This document shows positions 26,510 through 35,300 of a stretch of DNA of 64,000 bases, piece after piece. A program made the position numbers and the translations under genes. Source of the stretch: CAXTEJ01 sp964243295 (GTDB taxonomy: Bacteria > Actinomycetota > Actinomycetes > Actinomycetales > Angustibacteraceae); contig CAXTEJ010000006.1 of assembly GCA_964243295.1 (NCBI GenBank), positions 1 to 64,000 on the forward strand. The letters run 5' to 3'. The notes under the pieces were generated by a model. It was given only the letters and a program-made list of their open reading frames with translations, had not been told where the DNA came from and did not search any database. Position 1 is the stretch's first letter. Each line of letters opens with the position of its first letter.

Positions 26510-28911
26510 CTCGCGAGCGCTGGACCCCGGTCCTCGCCGCCCTCGCCACCACGCTGACCGTCTGGTCGATGTCACCCGTCGTCGACGGGAACGGGTGGTG
26601 GGCACCGACCCTGCTGATGATCGTCGTGGTGATGCTGACCGGCATCGGGCTGCGCGAGCTGCACATGCCGCCCGCCGTGGTGCTCGGCGGCCAGGCGGTC
26701 GCCGGGGTCGTGGCCATCACCGCGGTGTTCGCCGGCAGCGACGCGGTGCTCGGGTTGTTCCCGGGCCCGCAGGCACTGGAGACGCTCGGTGCGGTGGTGC
26801 GCGACGGTGGCGACACCATCCAGCGGTACCAGGCGCCCGTGCCGCTCTCGAACGGGCTGTCGCTGCTGGTGACCGCCGGTGTCCTGGCGGTGGCGCTGCT
26901 GGTCGACGTCGTCGCCGTGACCCTGCGCGCCCCGGCGGCTGCTGGGCTGCCGCTGCTCGCGCTGTACTGCGTGCCCGCCGCGGTCGTCCGCGACGGCCTG
27001 TCGTGGCGGTACTTCGTGGCGGCCGCGCTGGGCTGGCTGGTGCTGCTCGCGCACGACGCCGGCGAGCGGGTGCTGCGCTGGGGACGGCTGCTGCCCCGGT
27101 GGGGCAACGGCCCGGGCAGCCGCAACGCCGTCGCCACCGACACCGGTGCCCTGTCGGCGACCGGTCGGCGGCTCGGCGTGGCCGCCATCGCGGTCGCCGT
27201 CCTGGTGCCGTCCGTAGCGCCCGGGCTGTCCGAGAGCCTGCTGACCCGCGGCGGCTCGGGCGGCGTCGGCGACGGCTCGGGCGTCACCGTCGTCAACCCC
27301 ATCCTGTCCCTGCGCGACAACCTCGCCCCCCGGCAGGACGTCGCGGTGCTGCGCTACGAGACGACTCAGGACGACGTCGCGCCGCTGCGGATCCTGACCG
27401 CCGACCGCTTCGACGGCGACCAGTGGGAGCCGGCGAGCAGCGACCCCTCACGCGGTGACCGCGCCAAGGACGGCCTGCCCACCCCGCCGGGCCTGTCCGA
27501 CGCCGTGGCGCGCCGCAGCTTCGACATGCGCATCGAGGTCGGCGGGGTGCTGAACCAGGACTTCCTGCCGCTGCCCTACCCGACGCGCAAGGTCGACATC
27601 GACGGCCGCTGGCTGTTCGACCGCAGCACGCTCAACGTGATCGGCGACGGCGAGACCGTGCGCAACACGGAGTACACCGCCCAGTACCTCGCGGTGCAGC
27701 CGACCGCCGAGCAGCTGCGCTCGGCGTCCGACGCCCCCGGTGACATCACGCGGGTCTACACGGCGCTGCCGCGCTCGCTGCCGTCGCTCGTCCGCGACCG
27801 AGCGCGCGAGGTGGCCGGCGCGGGTGGAGCGACCACCAAGTACGACCAGGCGATGGCGCTGCAGCAGTGGTTCCGCGAGACTGGCGGCTTCACCTACTCC
27901 ACCAGGGCGCCCGCGACCGCCGGCGGCGACGCGGTGGCCGGCTTCCTGGTCAACAAGCAGGGCTACTGCGTGCAGTTCGCCTCGGCCATGGCCGTCATGG
28001 CGCGGGCCCTCGACATCCCGGCCCGTGTCGCGGTCGGCTTCCTGCCGGGCACCAAGGACGGCGACAACACCTACACGGTGAACCTCACTGACGCCCACGC
28101 CTGGCCCGAGCTGTACTTCGAGGGCTCCGGCTGGGTGCGCTTCGAGCCGACCCCGGCGACGCGCACCGGTGTGGCGCCCGCGTGGGCCACCCCCCAGGTC
28201 GGGCCGGTCCCCACCGGTGACCCGTCGGCCTCGGCGGCACCCGGCGCGTCGGCGTCCGCGGGCCCGACGACCAACAACCGCATCGACCAGCTGCCCGACC
28301 AGCAGGCGACGACCGCGGCCGCCGGGGCTCCCGTCGGCGGCTCCACCGGCGGGTTCGGCATCGACGTGCCGTGGCGCGCTGTCGCCGTCGGCCTGCTCGT
28401 GGTCGCGCTGCTGGCCCTGGCACCGGTCACGGCGGTCCTCGCGCGCCGTCGCCGGCGGCGTGCTGCCGCCGACGACGCCGGCCGGATCGAAGCCGCGTGG
28501 GCCGACCTGCTCGAGTGGGTGGGTGACCTCGGTGTCGCGCTGCCGTCGGGGAGCACCCCGCGCCAGCTCGGGGCCGAGCTCGCCCGGCAGGCCGCGCTCG
28601 GCGAGGGCTCGCGTGCCTTCGTCGCGCTCGCCCGGCTGGGCCGGCTGGTCGAGCGGAGCCGCTACGCCCGTGGGCAGCAGGACACCGGCGACCTCGACGA
28701 GGACGTCCGGGTCGTGCTCGCGGCGGTGTCGGCCACCCGCACCCGCCGCGAGCGCGCGCTCGCCGTCGTGGTCCCCCGCTCCGGGACCGCGCGGCTCACC
28801 AGCTCCGGGGACGCGCTCGGACGCCGGCTGGGGTCGCTCGACCAGGGCGTCGCGCACCGGCTGCACGAGCTGCGCGTGCGCCGTCCGAAGCTGGTGCGCC
28901 CGCGGGTCTGA
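26506..28911 (+). CDS. TgpA-type membrane transglutaminase-like protein
   Basis: 801 aa from ATG at 26506, overlapping the DUF58 stop. Five or six membrane helices lie within residues 8-235. A large extracytoplasmic part carries the transglutaminase core with Cys488 (QGYCVQFASAM) and His531 (DAHAWPE). The third position appears as Glu in VRFEPT rather than Asp. A Ser/Ala/Thr-rich linker is followed by a membrane helix at about 620-645 and a cytosolic DUF4129-like tail. The substrate is unknown; cell-envelope protein cross-linking or proteolysis is inferred. It forms one operon with moxR and the DUF58 gene. Confidence 0.92.
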   Translation: MTRERWTPVLAALATTLTVWSMSPVVDGNGWWAPTLLMIVVVMLTGIGLRELHMPPAVVLGGQAVAGVVAITAVFAGSDAVLGLFPGPQALETLGAVVRDGGDTIQRYQAPVPLSNGLSLLVTAGVLAVALLVDVVAVTLRAPAAAGLPLLALYCVPAAVVRDGLSWRYFVAAALGWLVLLAHDAGERVLRWGRLLPRWGNGPGSRNAVATDTGALSATGRRLGVAAIAVAVLVPSVAPGLSESLLTRGGSGGVGDGSGVTVVNPILSLRDNLAPRQDVAVLRYETTQDDVAPLRILTADRFDGDQWEPASSDPSRGDRAKDGLPTPPGLSDAVARRSFDMRIEVGGVLNQDFLPLPYPTRKVDIDGRWLFDRSTLNVIGDGETVRNTEYTAQYLAVQPTAEQLRSASDAPGDITRVYTALPRSLPSLVRDRAREVAGAGGATTKYDQAMALQQWFRETGGFTYSTRAPATAGGDAVAGFLVNKQGYCVQFASAMAVMARALDIPARVAVGFLPGTKDGDNTYTVNLTDAHAWPELYFEGSGWVRFEPTPATRTGVAPAWATPQVGPVPTGDPSASAAPGASASAGPTTNNRIDQLPDQQATTAAAGAPVGGSTGGFGIDVPWRAVAVGLLVVALLALAPVTAVLARRRRRRAAADDAGRIEAAWADLLEWVGDLGVALPSGSTPRQLGAELARQAALGEGSRAFVALARLGRLVERSRYARGQQDTGDLDEDVRVVLAAVSATRTRRERALAVVVPRSGTARLTSSGDALGRRLGSLDQGVAHRLHELRVRRPKLVRPRV

Positions 28912-29382
28912 CCCGTAGGACCTCCGGCCCCTCCTGCGGAGCCGGCGTCACGCGGCGCCGGCCCGCAGGGCACGTGGCTGGCGCTCACACGTCTGGGCTC
29001 AGCACCTCGCGCAGGCGCTGCGCGAAGGCGTGCACGTGGCGAGGGGGAAGGGAAACACGTCCCCTCGGCGCAGCACGGCCACTTCTCGGCCCAGGCGATC
29101 ATCGGGCCAGCCTGCGGGGACGCCGCGCCCGACACGGCCCATGTCGGGTCCAGCGGAGGTCGGACGCCGAGGTCGCGCCATCGGGGTGCCGTGACGGGGT
29201 GCCGAGCTCCCGTGTTGAGCTTCCGTGGCGAGTCGACTCGCCTCACACGGTGGCCGCTGCAGCCGCGGATCGCTGTCGCCGCTCAGGTCTGCGGAACGGC
29301 GAGGGCGGACGGCTTCACAGCAACGACATCGGCACGGCCGGCCGTCGTGGCCGAACCGTGCCGGGACATCAGGAGCGGGGCG
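28912..29382. other. Spacer between the transglutaminase and DUF3040 genes, 471 bp
   Basis: It contains the hairpin at 28934-28968. The remainder has no gene I can support. On the minus strand a short stretch ending at 28985 (reading ...HVHAFAQRLREVLSPDV, stop) looks protein-like, but it has no start or continuous upstream frame. Confidence 0.6.
28934..28968 (+). terminator. Hairpin terminator after the moxR operon
   Basis: CTGCGG, a bulged A, then GCCGGCG pair with CGCCGGC and CCGCAG across an 8-nt loop, giving a 13-bp GC-rich stem 23 nt after the stop. No T-run follows, which is common for high-GC actinobacterial terminators. Confidence 0.65.
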
Positions 29383-29796
29383 TCAGCCCCAACCGCCGCC
29401 ACCGTCGCGGCGCCTGTCCCAGCGCTGCTCGAGCTTGGCGATGAAGGACTCACGCGAGCCGGTGTTGACCGGTCCCTTCTTGCGCGGCCGGGTGCGCCCA
29501 TCGGCGGCCACGGCCCCGACGGGGCCCGTCTTGCGCTCGGGTGCCACGGCGAAGCCGGCACCGGCAAGCATGAGCACGAAGCCGATCACGGCGAGCGGCA
29601 CCACCGTCTTGGTGGCGATGCCCGCCACCACGAGGGCGAGCCCGACCACGAGCGCCGTGGCGCCGATGGCGAGCCGCCGTCGTTGCCGGGCACGCGAGGA
29701 TCGACCCCGCATCGCCGAGGCGAACTTCGGGTCCTCGGCGTACATCGCCTGCTCCATCTGCTCGAGCAGTCTCTGCTCGTGCTCGGACAGCGGCAT
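29383..29796 (-). CDS. DUF3040 domain-containing membrane protein
   Basis: 137 aa from ATG at 29796 (MPLSEHEQRLLEQMEQAMYAEDPKFASAM), the conserved start of DUF3040. Two membrane helices lie near residues 45-65 and 68-88. The C-terminus is basic then Trp/Asp/Gly-rich (QRWDRRRDGGGGWG). It is an actinobacterial family of unknown function often found near mraZ or dinB, as here. It is probably a monocistron. Confidence 0.9.
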   Translation of the reverse strand: MPLSEHEQRLLEQMEQAMYAEDPKFASAMRGRSSRARQRRRLAIGATALVVGLALVVAGIATKTVVPLAVIGFVLMLAGAGFAVAPERKTGPVGAVAADGRTRPRKKGPVNTGSRESFIAKLEQRWDRRRDGGGGWG

Positions 29797-29893
29797 GGCG
29801 TCCTCCCGCTGGTGGTGCGTTGGGCCTGGGGATGGCAAGGAGGCCGCAGGCGGGCGCTGTCATCCCATGTGCCTTAAGGATAGGTGGCGTCTG

Positions 29894-29914
29894 CCCCCCG
29901 CGATAGCGGTGGGG
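29894..29914. terminator. GC-rich hairpin between dinB and the DUF3040 gene
   Basis: CCGC-GATA-GCGG (29898-29909) is extended by CCCC (29894-29897) against GGGG (29911-29914) with one unpaired T. It could terminate the dinB transcript or sit in the leader of the DUF3040 gene. There is no T-run. Confidence 0.35.
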
Positions 29915-30090
29915 GGAAGTCGACTCGTTCAGTCACGACGAGGGCGTCGTCACATCCCCACGCGGAGCGGACGCGATCGGGCCTCCCTGCCCGCGTCACG
30001 GCCGCGGGGTGCGCGCGCGGGGGCCGCCGCCCCACGTGGCCTCGCTGGCGATCGCCTTCGCCTCGCCGGTGGCCACGAGCCCTCAGCCGG

Positions 30091-31344
30091 CTACCCGGCG
30101 TCCGGGCGGGGGCTGTCGTGATTGCGCACCAGGCTGGCCGGCCGGACGCTGCCGGCCCCGAAGCGGGCGCTCGCCCGGTCGACCGCCCGCTCGGCGTCCC
30201 GCCAGCCGAACGCCGGCTCGTCGAGCAGCATCTGGCGCTGCTGCGACCCGACGTCGCTCAGCCCCTCGAGCCTGACGCCGACCAGCCGCAGCCGGGCCCG
30301 CTGCAGGCCGAGCGCGTCGAACAGCGAGCACGCGGTGGCGTAGACGTCGCGGCCGACGTCGGTCGCCTCGCCCAGCGTGCGCGACCGGGTGATCGTGGTG
30401 AAGTCGGCGAACCGCACCTTGATCGAGACGGTGCGGCCGACCAGCCGGGCGGCGCGCAGCCGGGCGGCGGCCCGCTCCGAGAGGCGCAGCAGCTCGCGGT
30501 GGATGACCTCGGGGTCGTCGACGTCGTGGGAGAAGGTCTCCTCGCAGCCGATGCTGCGCTCAGTCTGCGCGGGGACGACGTGACGCAGGTCGCGCCCCCA
30601 CGCCAGCTCGAACAGGTGGGAGCCGGTGGCCGGCCCGAGCGCGCGCACCAGGGTGTCGAGCGGGGTGTGGGCGATGTCGCCGATCGTGCGCAGCCCGAAG
30701 CGGTGCAGCGTCTCCTCGGTGCGCTCCCCCACCCCCCACAGCGCGCCGACGGGCAGCGGGTGCAGCACCGACAGCGTCCGCTCGTGCGGCACCACCAGCA
30801 GGCCGTCCGGCTTGGCGAGCCCCGACGCGAGCTTGGCGACGAACTTGGTCGAGGCCACGCCGACCGAGCAGCTGACGCCCTGCTCGTCGGCCACGCGGTC
30901 GCGCACCTGCTGGGCGATGCTCGCGGGTGACCCGAGCCGGCGCAGCGAGCCGGCGACGTCGAGGAACGCCTCGTCCAGCGACAGCGGCTCGACCAGCGGT
31001 GTGATGTCGGCGAAGACGGCCATGACGCCGCGGGACACCTCGGCGTAGCGGGAGTGGTCGGGCTCGATCACGACCGCGTGCGGGCAGGCGCGTCGGGCAC
31101 GGGCCATCGGCATGGCCGCGTGGACGCCGAACGCCCGGGCCTCGTACGTCGCGGACAGCACGACACCACGAGTGCCGCCGCCGCCGACGATGACCGGCGT
31201 GCCGACCAGCTCTGGCCGCTCGAGCAGCGACACCGAGGCGTAGAAGGCGTCCATGTCGACGTGCAGGACGGTGCACCCGGTGTCGTCGGGACCGTCCTCG
31301 CCGTCGGGCGTGGAATCTGCGCGGGTGAACTGGCGCCGGCTCAC
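30091..31344 (-). CDS. dinB: DNA polymerase IV (Y family)
   Basis: 417 aa from GTG at 31344. Palm motifs are HVDMDAFYASV near residue 30 and SLDEAFLDVAG near 122, with catalytic Asp/Glu intact. VSCSVGVASTKFVAKLAS and the little-finger domain follow. It performs error-prone translesion synthesis. The C-terminus (SVRPASLVRNHDSPRPDAG) shows no obvious QL-x-L-F beta-clamp motif. The gene is last in the minus-strand block with the DnaE-like polymerase and lies 27 bp after a methyltransferase gene. Confidence 0.94.
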   Translation of the reverse strand: MSRRQFTRADSTPDGEDGPDDTGCTVLHVDMDAFYASVSLLERPELVGTPVIVGGGGTRGVVLSATYEARAFGVHAAMPMARARRACPHAVVIEPDHSRYAEVSRGVMAVFADITPLVEPLSLDEAFLDVAGSLRRLGSPASIAQQVRDRVADEQGVSCSVGVASTKFVAKLASGLAKPDGLLVVPHERTLSVLHPLPVGALWGVGERTEETLHRFGLRTIGDIAHTPLDTLVRALGPATGSHLFELAWGRDLRHVVPAQTERSIGCEETFSHDVDDPEVIHRELLRLSERAAARLRAARLVGRTVSIKVRFADFTTITRSRTLGEATDVGRDVYATACSLFDALGLQRARLRLVGVRLEGLSDVGSQQRQMLLDEPAFGWRDAERAVDRASARFGAGSVRPASLVRNHDSPRPDAG

Positions 31345-31371
31345 GTGCTCACCTGCGTGCCGTGGACGGGC

Positions 31372-32196
31372 TCATCGTCGCCGGCCGGCCACCACGTGCA
31401 ACTGGGTCGCCAGCGACGCCAGGGCAGGGTGGGCGGCGTGCGCACCAGCGCGCCGCTCGAGGTCGAGCAGGGCGGCGCGGCCGTCCTCGCCCTCGACCAG
31501 CGCCTCGGGCACCAGGTCGCTGAACAGCCGCACGCCGTGCACCTGCTCGACGTCGAGCCCGGCTGCGCCCACCAGCGGCACGAGCGTCGACTCGTCGTAA
31601 CGGCGTGGCAGCGGGTCGGCCGCGCCCCACCGGCCGTCGGGGTCGTCGAGGGCGTGCGCCGCCTCCGCGAAGCGCCCGGCGAGGGCGCGCGCCACGACGG
31701 CCGCGGACCGCTGGGCCACCAGCAGGCTGACGACGCCACCGGGGCGCACGACCCGCGCGACCGCGGCGAGCGCGGCAGCCGGGTCGTCGACGTACTCGAG
31801 CACGCCGTGGCAGCAGACCAGGTCGATGCTGTCGGGCTCGACGACCTCACCGAGCGTCGTGGCGTCGGCCTGCGCGGCGTGCACCAGCGGCTCGACACCG
31901 GCCTCGGCGGCGCGCCGGGCGAACGCGGCGAGCGCGTCAGGGCTGGGGTCGACGACGGTGACGTGGTGGCCGATGCCGGCCAGCGCGACAGCGAGGCCGC
32001 CGGTGCCGCCGCCGACGTCGAGCACGCGCAGCCCCCGACCAGCCGCAGACCCGGCGGACCGAGAACCGGACCCGTCCTCGGCGCCGCGCTCGTCGGACAG
32101 CCGCGTGGCGCAGCGGGCCACGACCTCCCACACCGCGGCTGTGCGCGGCGCGTGGGCGACGTCCCCGCGGCGGGGACGACGGTGCTGCTCGGCCAC
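31372..32196 (-). CDS. Class I SAM-dependent methyltransferase
   Basis: 274 aa from GTG at 32196. The SAM-binding motif is LRVLDVGGGTGGLAVALAG near residue 48. It is followed by VTVVDPSPDALAAFARRA, the acidic DSIDLVCCHGVLEYVDDP and ARVVRPGGVVSLLVAQR. This is a typical methyltransferase-11 fold related to the SmtA/CmoM type, though the substrate is unknown. It lies between the DnaE-like polymerase (187 bp gap) and dinB (27 bp gap), so co-transcription with dinB is likely. Confidence 0.88.
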   Translation of the reverse strand: MAEQHRRPRRGDVAHAPRTAAVWEVVARCATRLSDERGAEDGSGSRSAGSAAGRGLRVLDVGGGTGGLAVALAGIGHHVTVVDPSPDALAAFARRAAEAGVEPLVHAAQADATTLGEVVEPDSIDLVCCHGVLEYVDDPAAALAAVARVVRPGGVVSLLVAQRSAAVVARALAGRFAEAAHALDDPDGRWGAADPLPRRYDESTLVPLVGAAGLDVEQVHGVRLFSDLVPEALVEGEDGRAALLDLERRAGAHAAHPALASLATQLHVVAGRRR

Positions 32197-32383
32197 GGCC
32201 GACCTCCCTGGGTGCGCGGCGCGCGAGGACGCACGCTCGGGAGCCAGCCTAGTGACGGCCCTGGGTGGCGGCTGCGGTCGTGGCGGCGGCCAGGGTCGTG
32301 CCGGCGCCGGAGATGGTCGCCGAGGACGTGAGGAGTGCTGTCGGCGCCGTTGGGGTCGTGTCGGCAGCGGCGGGTCGTCCCGG

Positions 32384-35300
32384 TCATCGGCCGGAGCTGC
32401 CGGAGCTGGCGTGCCACAGCTTGCGGGGTGCGGTCTTGGCGTCCTCGCCCGCCGGCTTGATGTCGGCGTACGGGGACTGGCGGAACCCACTGGCGTGCAC
32501 GAGCACCCGACGGTGCTGCACCCCGCCGCCCATGCCGCCGCGGCGCTCGTCCTCGGGGGTGGCGAACCCGGCGGCCAGGTGGCCGTCGCCGCCACCGGGC
32601 GGCGGCAGGTCGGGGGTGGCCACGACCGGGCGTGAGGCCCGGCTGGCCGCGGCACCGCGGGTCGCCTGGTCCCCGTAGCCGACCTGCCCGGCCGCGAGCG
32701 CCATGGCCTGGGCGTCGGCCGCCTCGAGAGCGGCGTGGACGGCGGGCAGCCCGCCCTCGGTCCAGGCGTCCCACAGCGACGCGAGCTCCCACGCGCCGGT
32801 GGCGCGCACGGACACCCCTCGCGGACCGGTGCGGCGCAGCACCCCGCGCACCAGCAGCAGCCAGGAGTGGAAGACCGTCGCGGCGTACGGGCCCTGGACG
32901 TCCTCGAAGAAGGTGGCGTCGACCGGACCGGTGGCGTCGTCGAGGGTGAGGAAGACGACCCGGCGCCCCGAGCGGATCGGCGGGGTCTGCGTCGCCACCT
33001 TGACCCCCGCGATGAGCAGGTCGGCCTTGTTGCGCCGGCTGAGCAGCTCGCTCGCGTGGGTGACCTCGAGCGCCCGCAGCAGCGGGGCGTAGTGGTCGAG
33101 CACGTGGGCGCTGGCGTCCAGGCCGAGCACCTCCAGCTCGGCGCGCACGCGCTCGGGGCCGGTCATCTCCGGCAGGCCGGTGATGGTGGTCTGATCGGGT
33201 GAGTCGCCCAGGTCGAGGGCCAGCTGCACCGGCTGCTCGGCCGCGGGCACGACAGCGCGCGCCGCCTGCGACTGCGCAGCGGCCAGCACCCGCACGTCCG
33301 GCCCGGCGGCGGCCACCCCGAACAGGTCATCTCCCACCCCGGGGGCTGGCCCGGACGCCGGACCCTGGCTGGTCCCGGCAGCGGTCACCCGCGCCGACGG
33401 GCGGCCGCGGCCGGGCCTGCCGCTGCTGCGGTTGGTGCTGCGGGTCCACCGGTCGAGCTCGAGCACCTGCAGCAGCAGGTCGCGTCGCGTGACCTGTCCG
33501 CGCCGGCGCACCGGCAGCCGGGCCGCGAGCCCTCCCAGCCCGTACAGGGAGTCGAACGCCCCGGTGACGACCAGCCGCTCGACCACCGGGCGCGAGACGC
33601 GGGCGCGGTGCCAGAAGTCGGCGAGCGAGGCGTAGGGGCGGCCGGCGATGATTCGCGCGACCTCGGCATCGCTGATGCCCTTGATGTCGGTGAGCGAGAG
33701 CCGGATGCCGTAGCCGCGGGCGTCGGGCAGGTCGGCCGCGGGGTGGGGCCGGGGGCCGTCGTCCGGGCGGGAGGGGCCGGCCTCCAGCTGGTCGAGGATG
33801 GCCGGCGGCGGCTCGTCCCACACCGCGACGCGCTCGACGCGGTAGGTGTCGTCGGAGGCGTTGACGTCCAGGCCGAGGACCGCGATGCCGAGGTTGCGCG
33901 CGTCGTCCAGGATCAGCCGCTTGGGGTACATGCCCGGGTCGTGGGTCAGCACCCCGGCGAGGAAGGCGGCCGGGTGGTGGGCCTTCAACCACGAGGACTG
34001 GTAGGTCGGCAGCGCGAACGCCGCGGCGTGGGCCTTGCAGAACCCGAAGGACGCGAACGCCTTGAGCACCTCCCAGATGCGGTCGACGTCGGCCGGGCTG
34101 TAGCCGCGGGCCGCGGCCACCGGGCGCCACCAGGCCTTGACCTCCGCCTGGCCCGCGGTCGACCCCATGGCGCGGCGCACCTCGTCGGCCTCGGCGAGCG
34201 TGACGCCGGTGGTCGCCTCGACGATCCGCAGCACCTGCTCGTGGAACACCACGACGCCGTAGGTCTCGGCCAGCGCCTCCCGCAGCGTGGGGTGGAGGTA
34301 CTCGGGCTCGCACCAGCCCTGGCGGGCCTGCAGGAAGGGGGTGACCATGTCGGACTTGACCGGGCCGGGTCGGAACAGCGAGATGTCGATGATGATGTCG
34401 CGGAAGGTCTCGGGCGCGAACTTGCCGATCAGCTCGCGCTGGCCGGGCGACTCGATCTGGAAGCACCCGAGCGTGTGGGTCGAGCGGATCAGCCGGAAGG
34501 TGGCGTCGTCGTCGAGCGGCACGTCGTGCCGGTCGTCCAGATCGATGCGCACGTCGTCGACCCGCGCGACCTCCGACACCGCGTGGGCCATCGCCGACTG
34601 CATGCGGATGCCGAGGACGTCGAGCTTGAGCAGCCCCATCTCCTCGACGTCGTCCTTGTCGAGCTGGCTCATGGGGAACCCCAGCCAGCTGGCCTCGACG
34701 GGGGTGCGGTCGAGCAGGGTGGAGTCGGACAGCACCACCCCGCACGGGTGCAGGGCGACGTGGCGCGGCAACCCGTCCAACCTCTCGACCAGCTCGAAGA
34801 GCAGGTCGAGGCGCTGGTGGCCGAGCCCGCTGGCGCGCAGCTCGGGCAGCTCGGCCACGGCGGCGCGGGCGTCGCGCGCCCGGATGTGCGGGAACGCCTT
34901 GGCGATGGAGTCGACCTCGCCGGGCGGCAGACCGAGCGCGGCGCCGACGTCGCGCACCGCGTGACGGACCCGGTAGGTGTCCATCATCGAGACGCAGGTG
35001 ACGCGGTCGCCGCCGAAGCGCTCGAGCACCCGCTCGTAGACCTCCGTGCGCCGCGCGGACTCGACGTCGAGGTCGATGTCGGGCAGCTGGGCGCGCAGCG
35101 GTGAGCAGAACCGCTCCATCAGCAGCCCGTGCTCGAGCGGCTCGACCCCGGAGACCCCGATCAGGTAGTTGACCAGGCTGCCGGCACCGGACCCGCGCGC
35201 GGCCACCCGCACCCCCATGTCGCGGATCAGGTCGCAGACGGCGGCCACGGTGAGGAAGTACGCCGGGTAGCCGAGGTGCTCGATGACCGCGAGCTCGTCG

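Noticed and set aside
29894..29914. 6C-type small RNA
   Set aside because: Only one hairpin, and its C-run is paired rather than in a loop.
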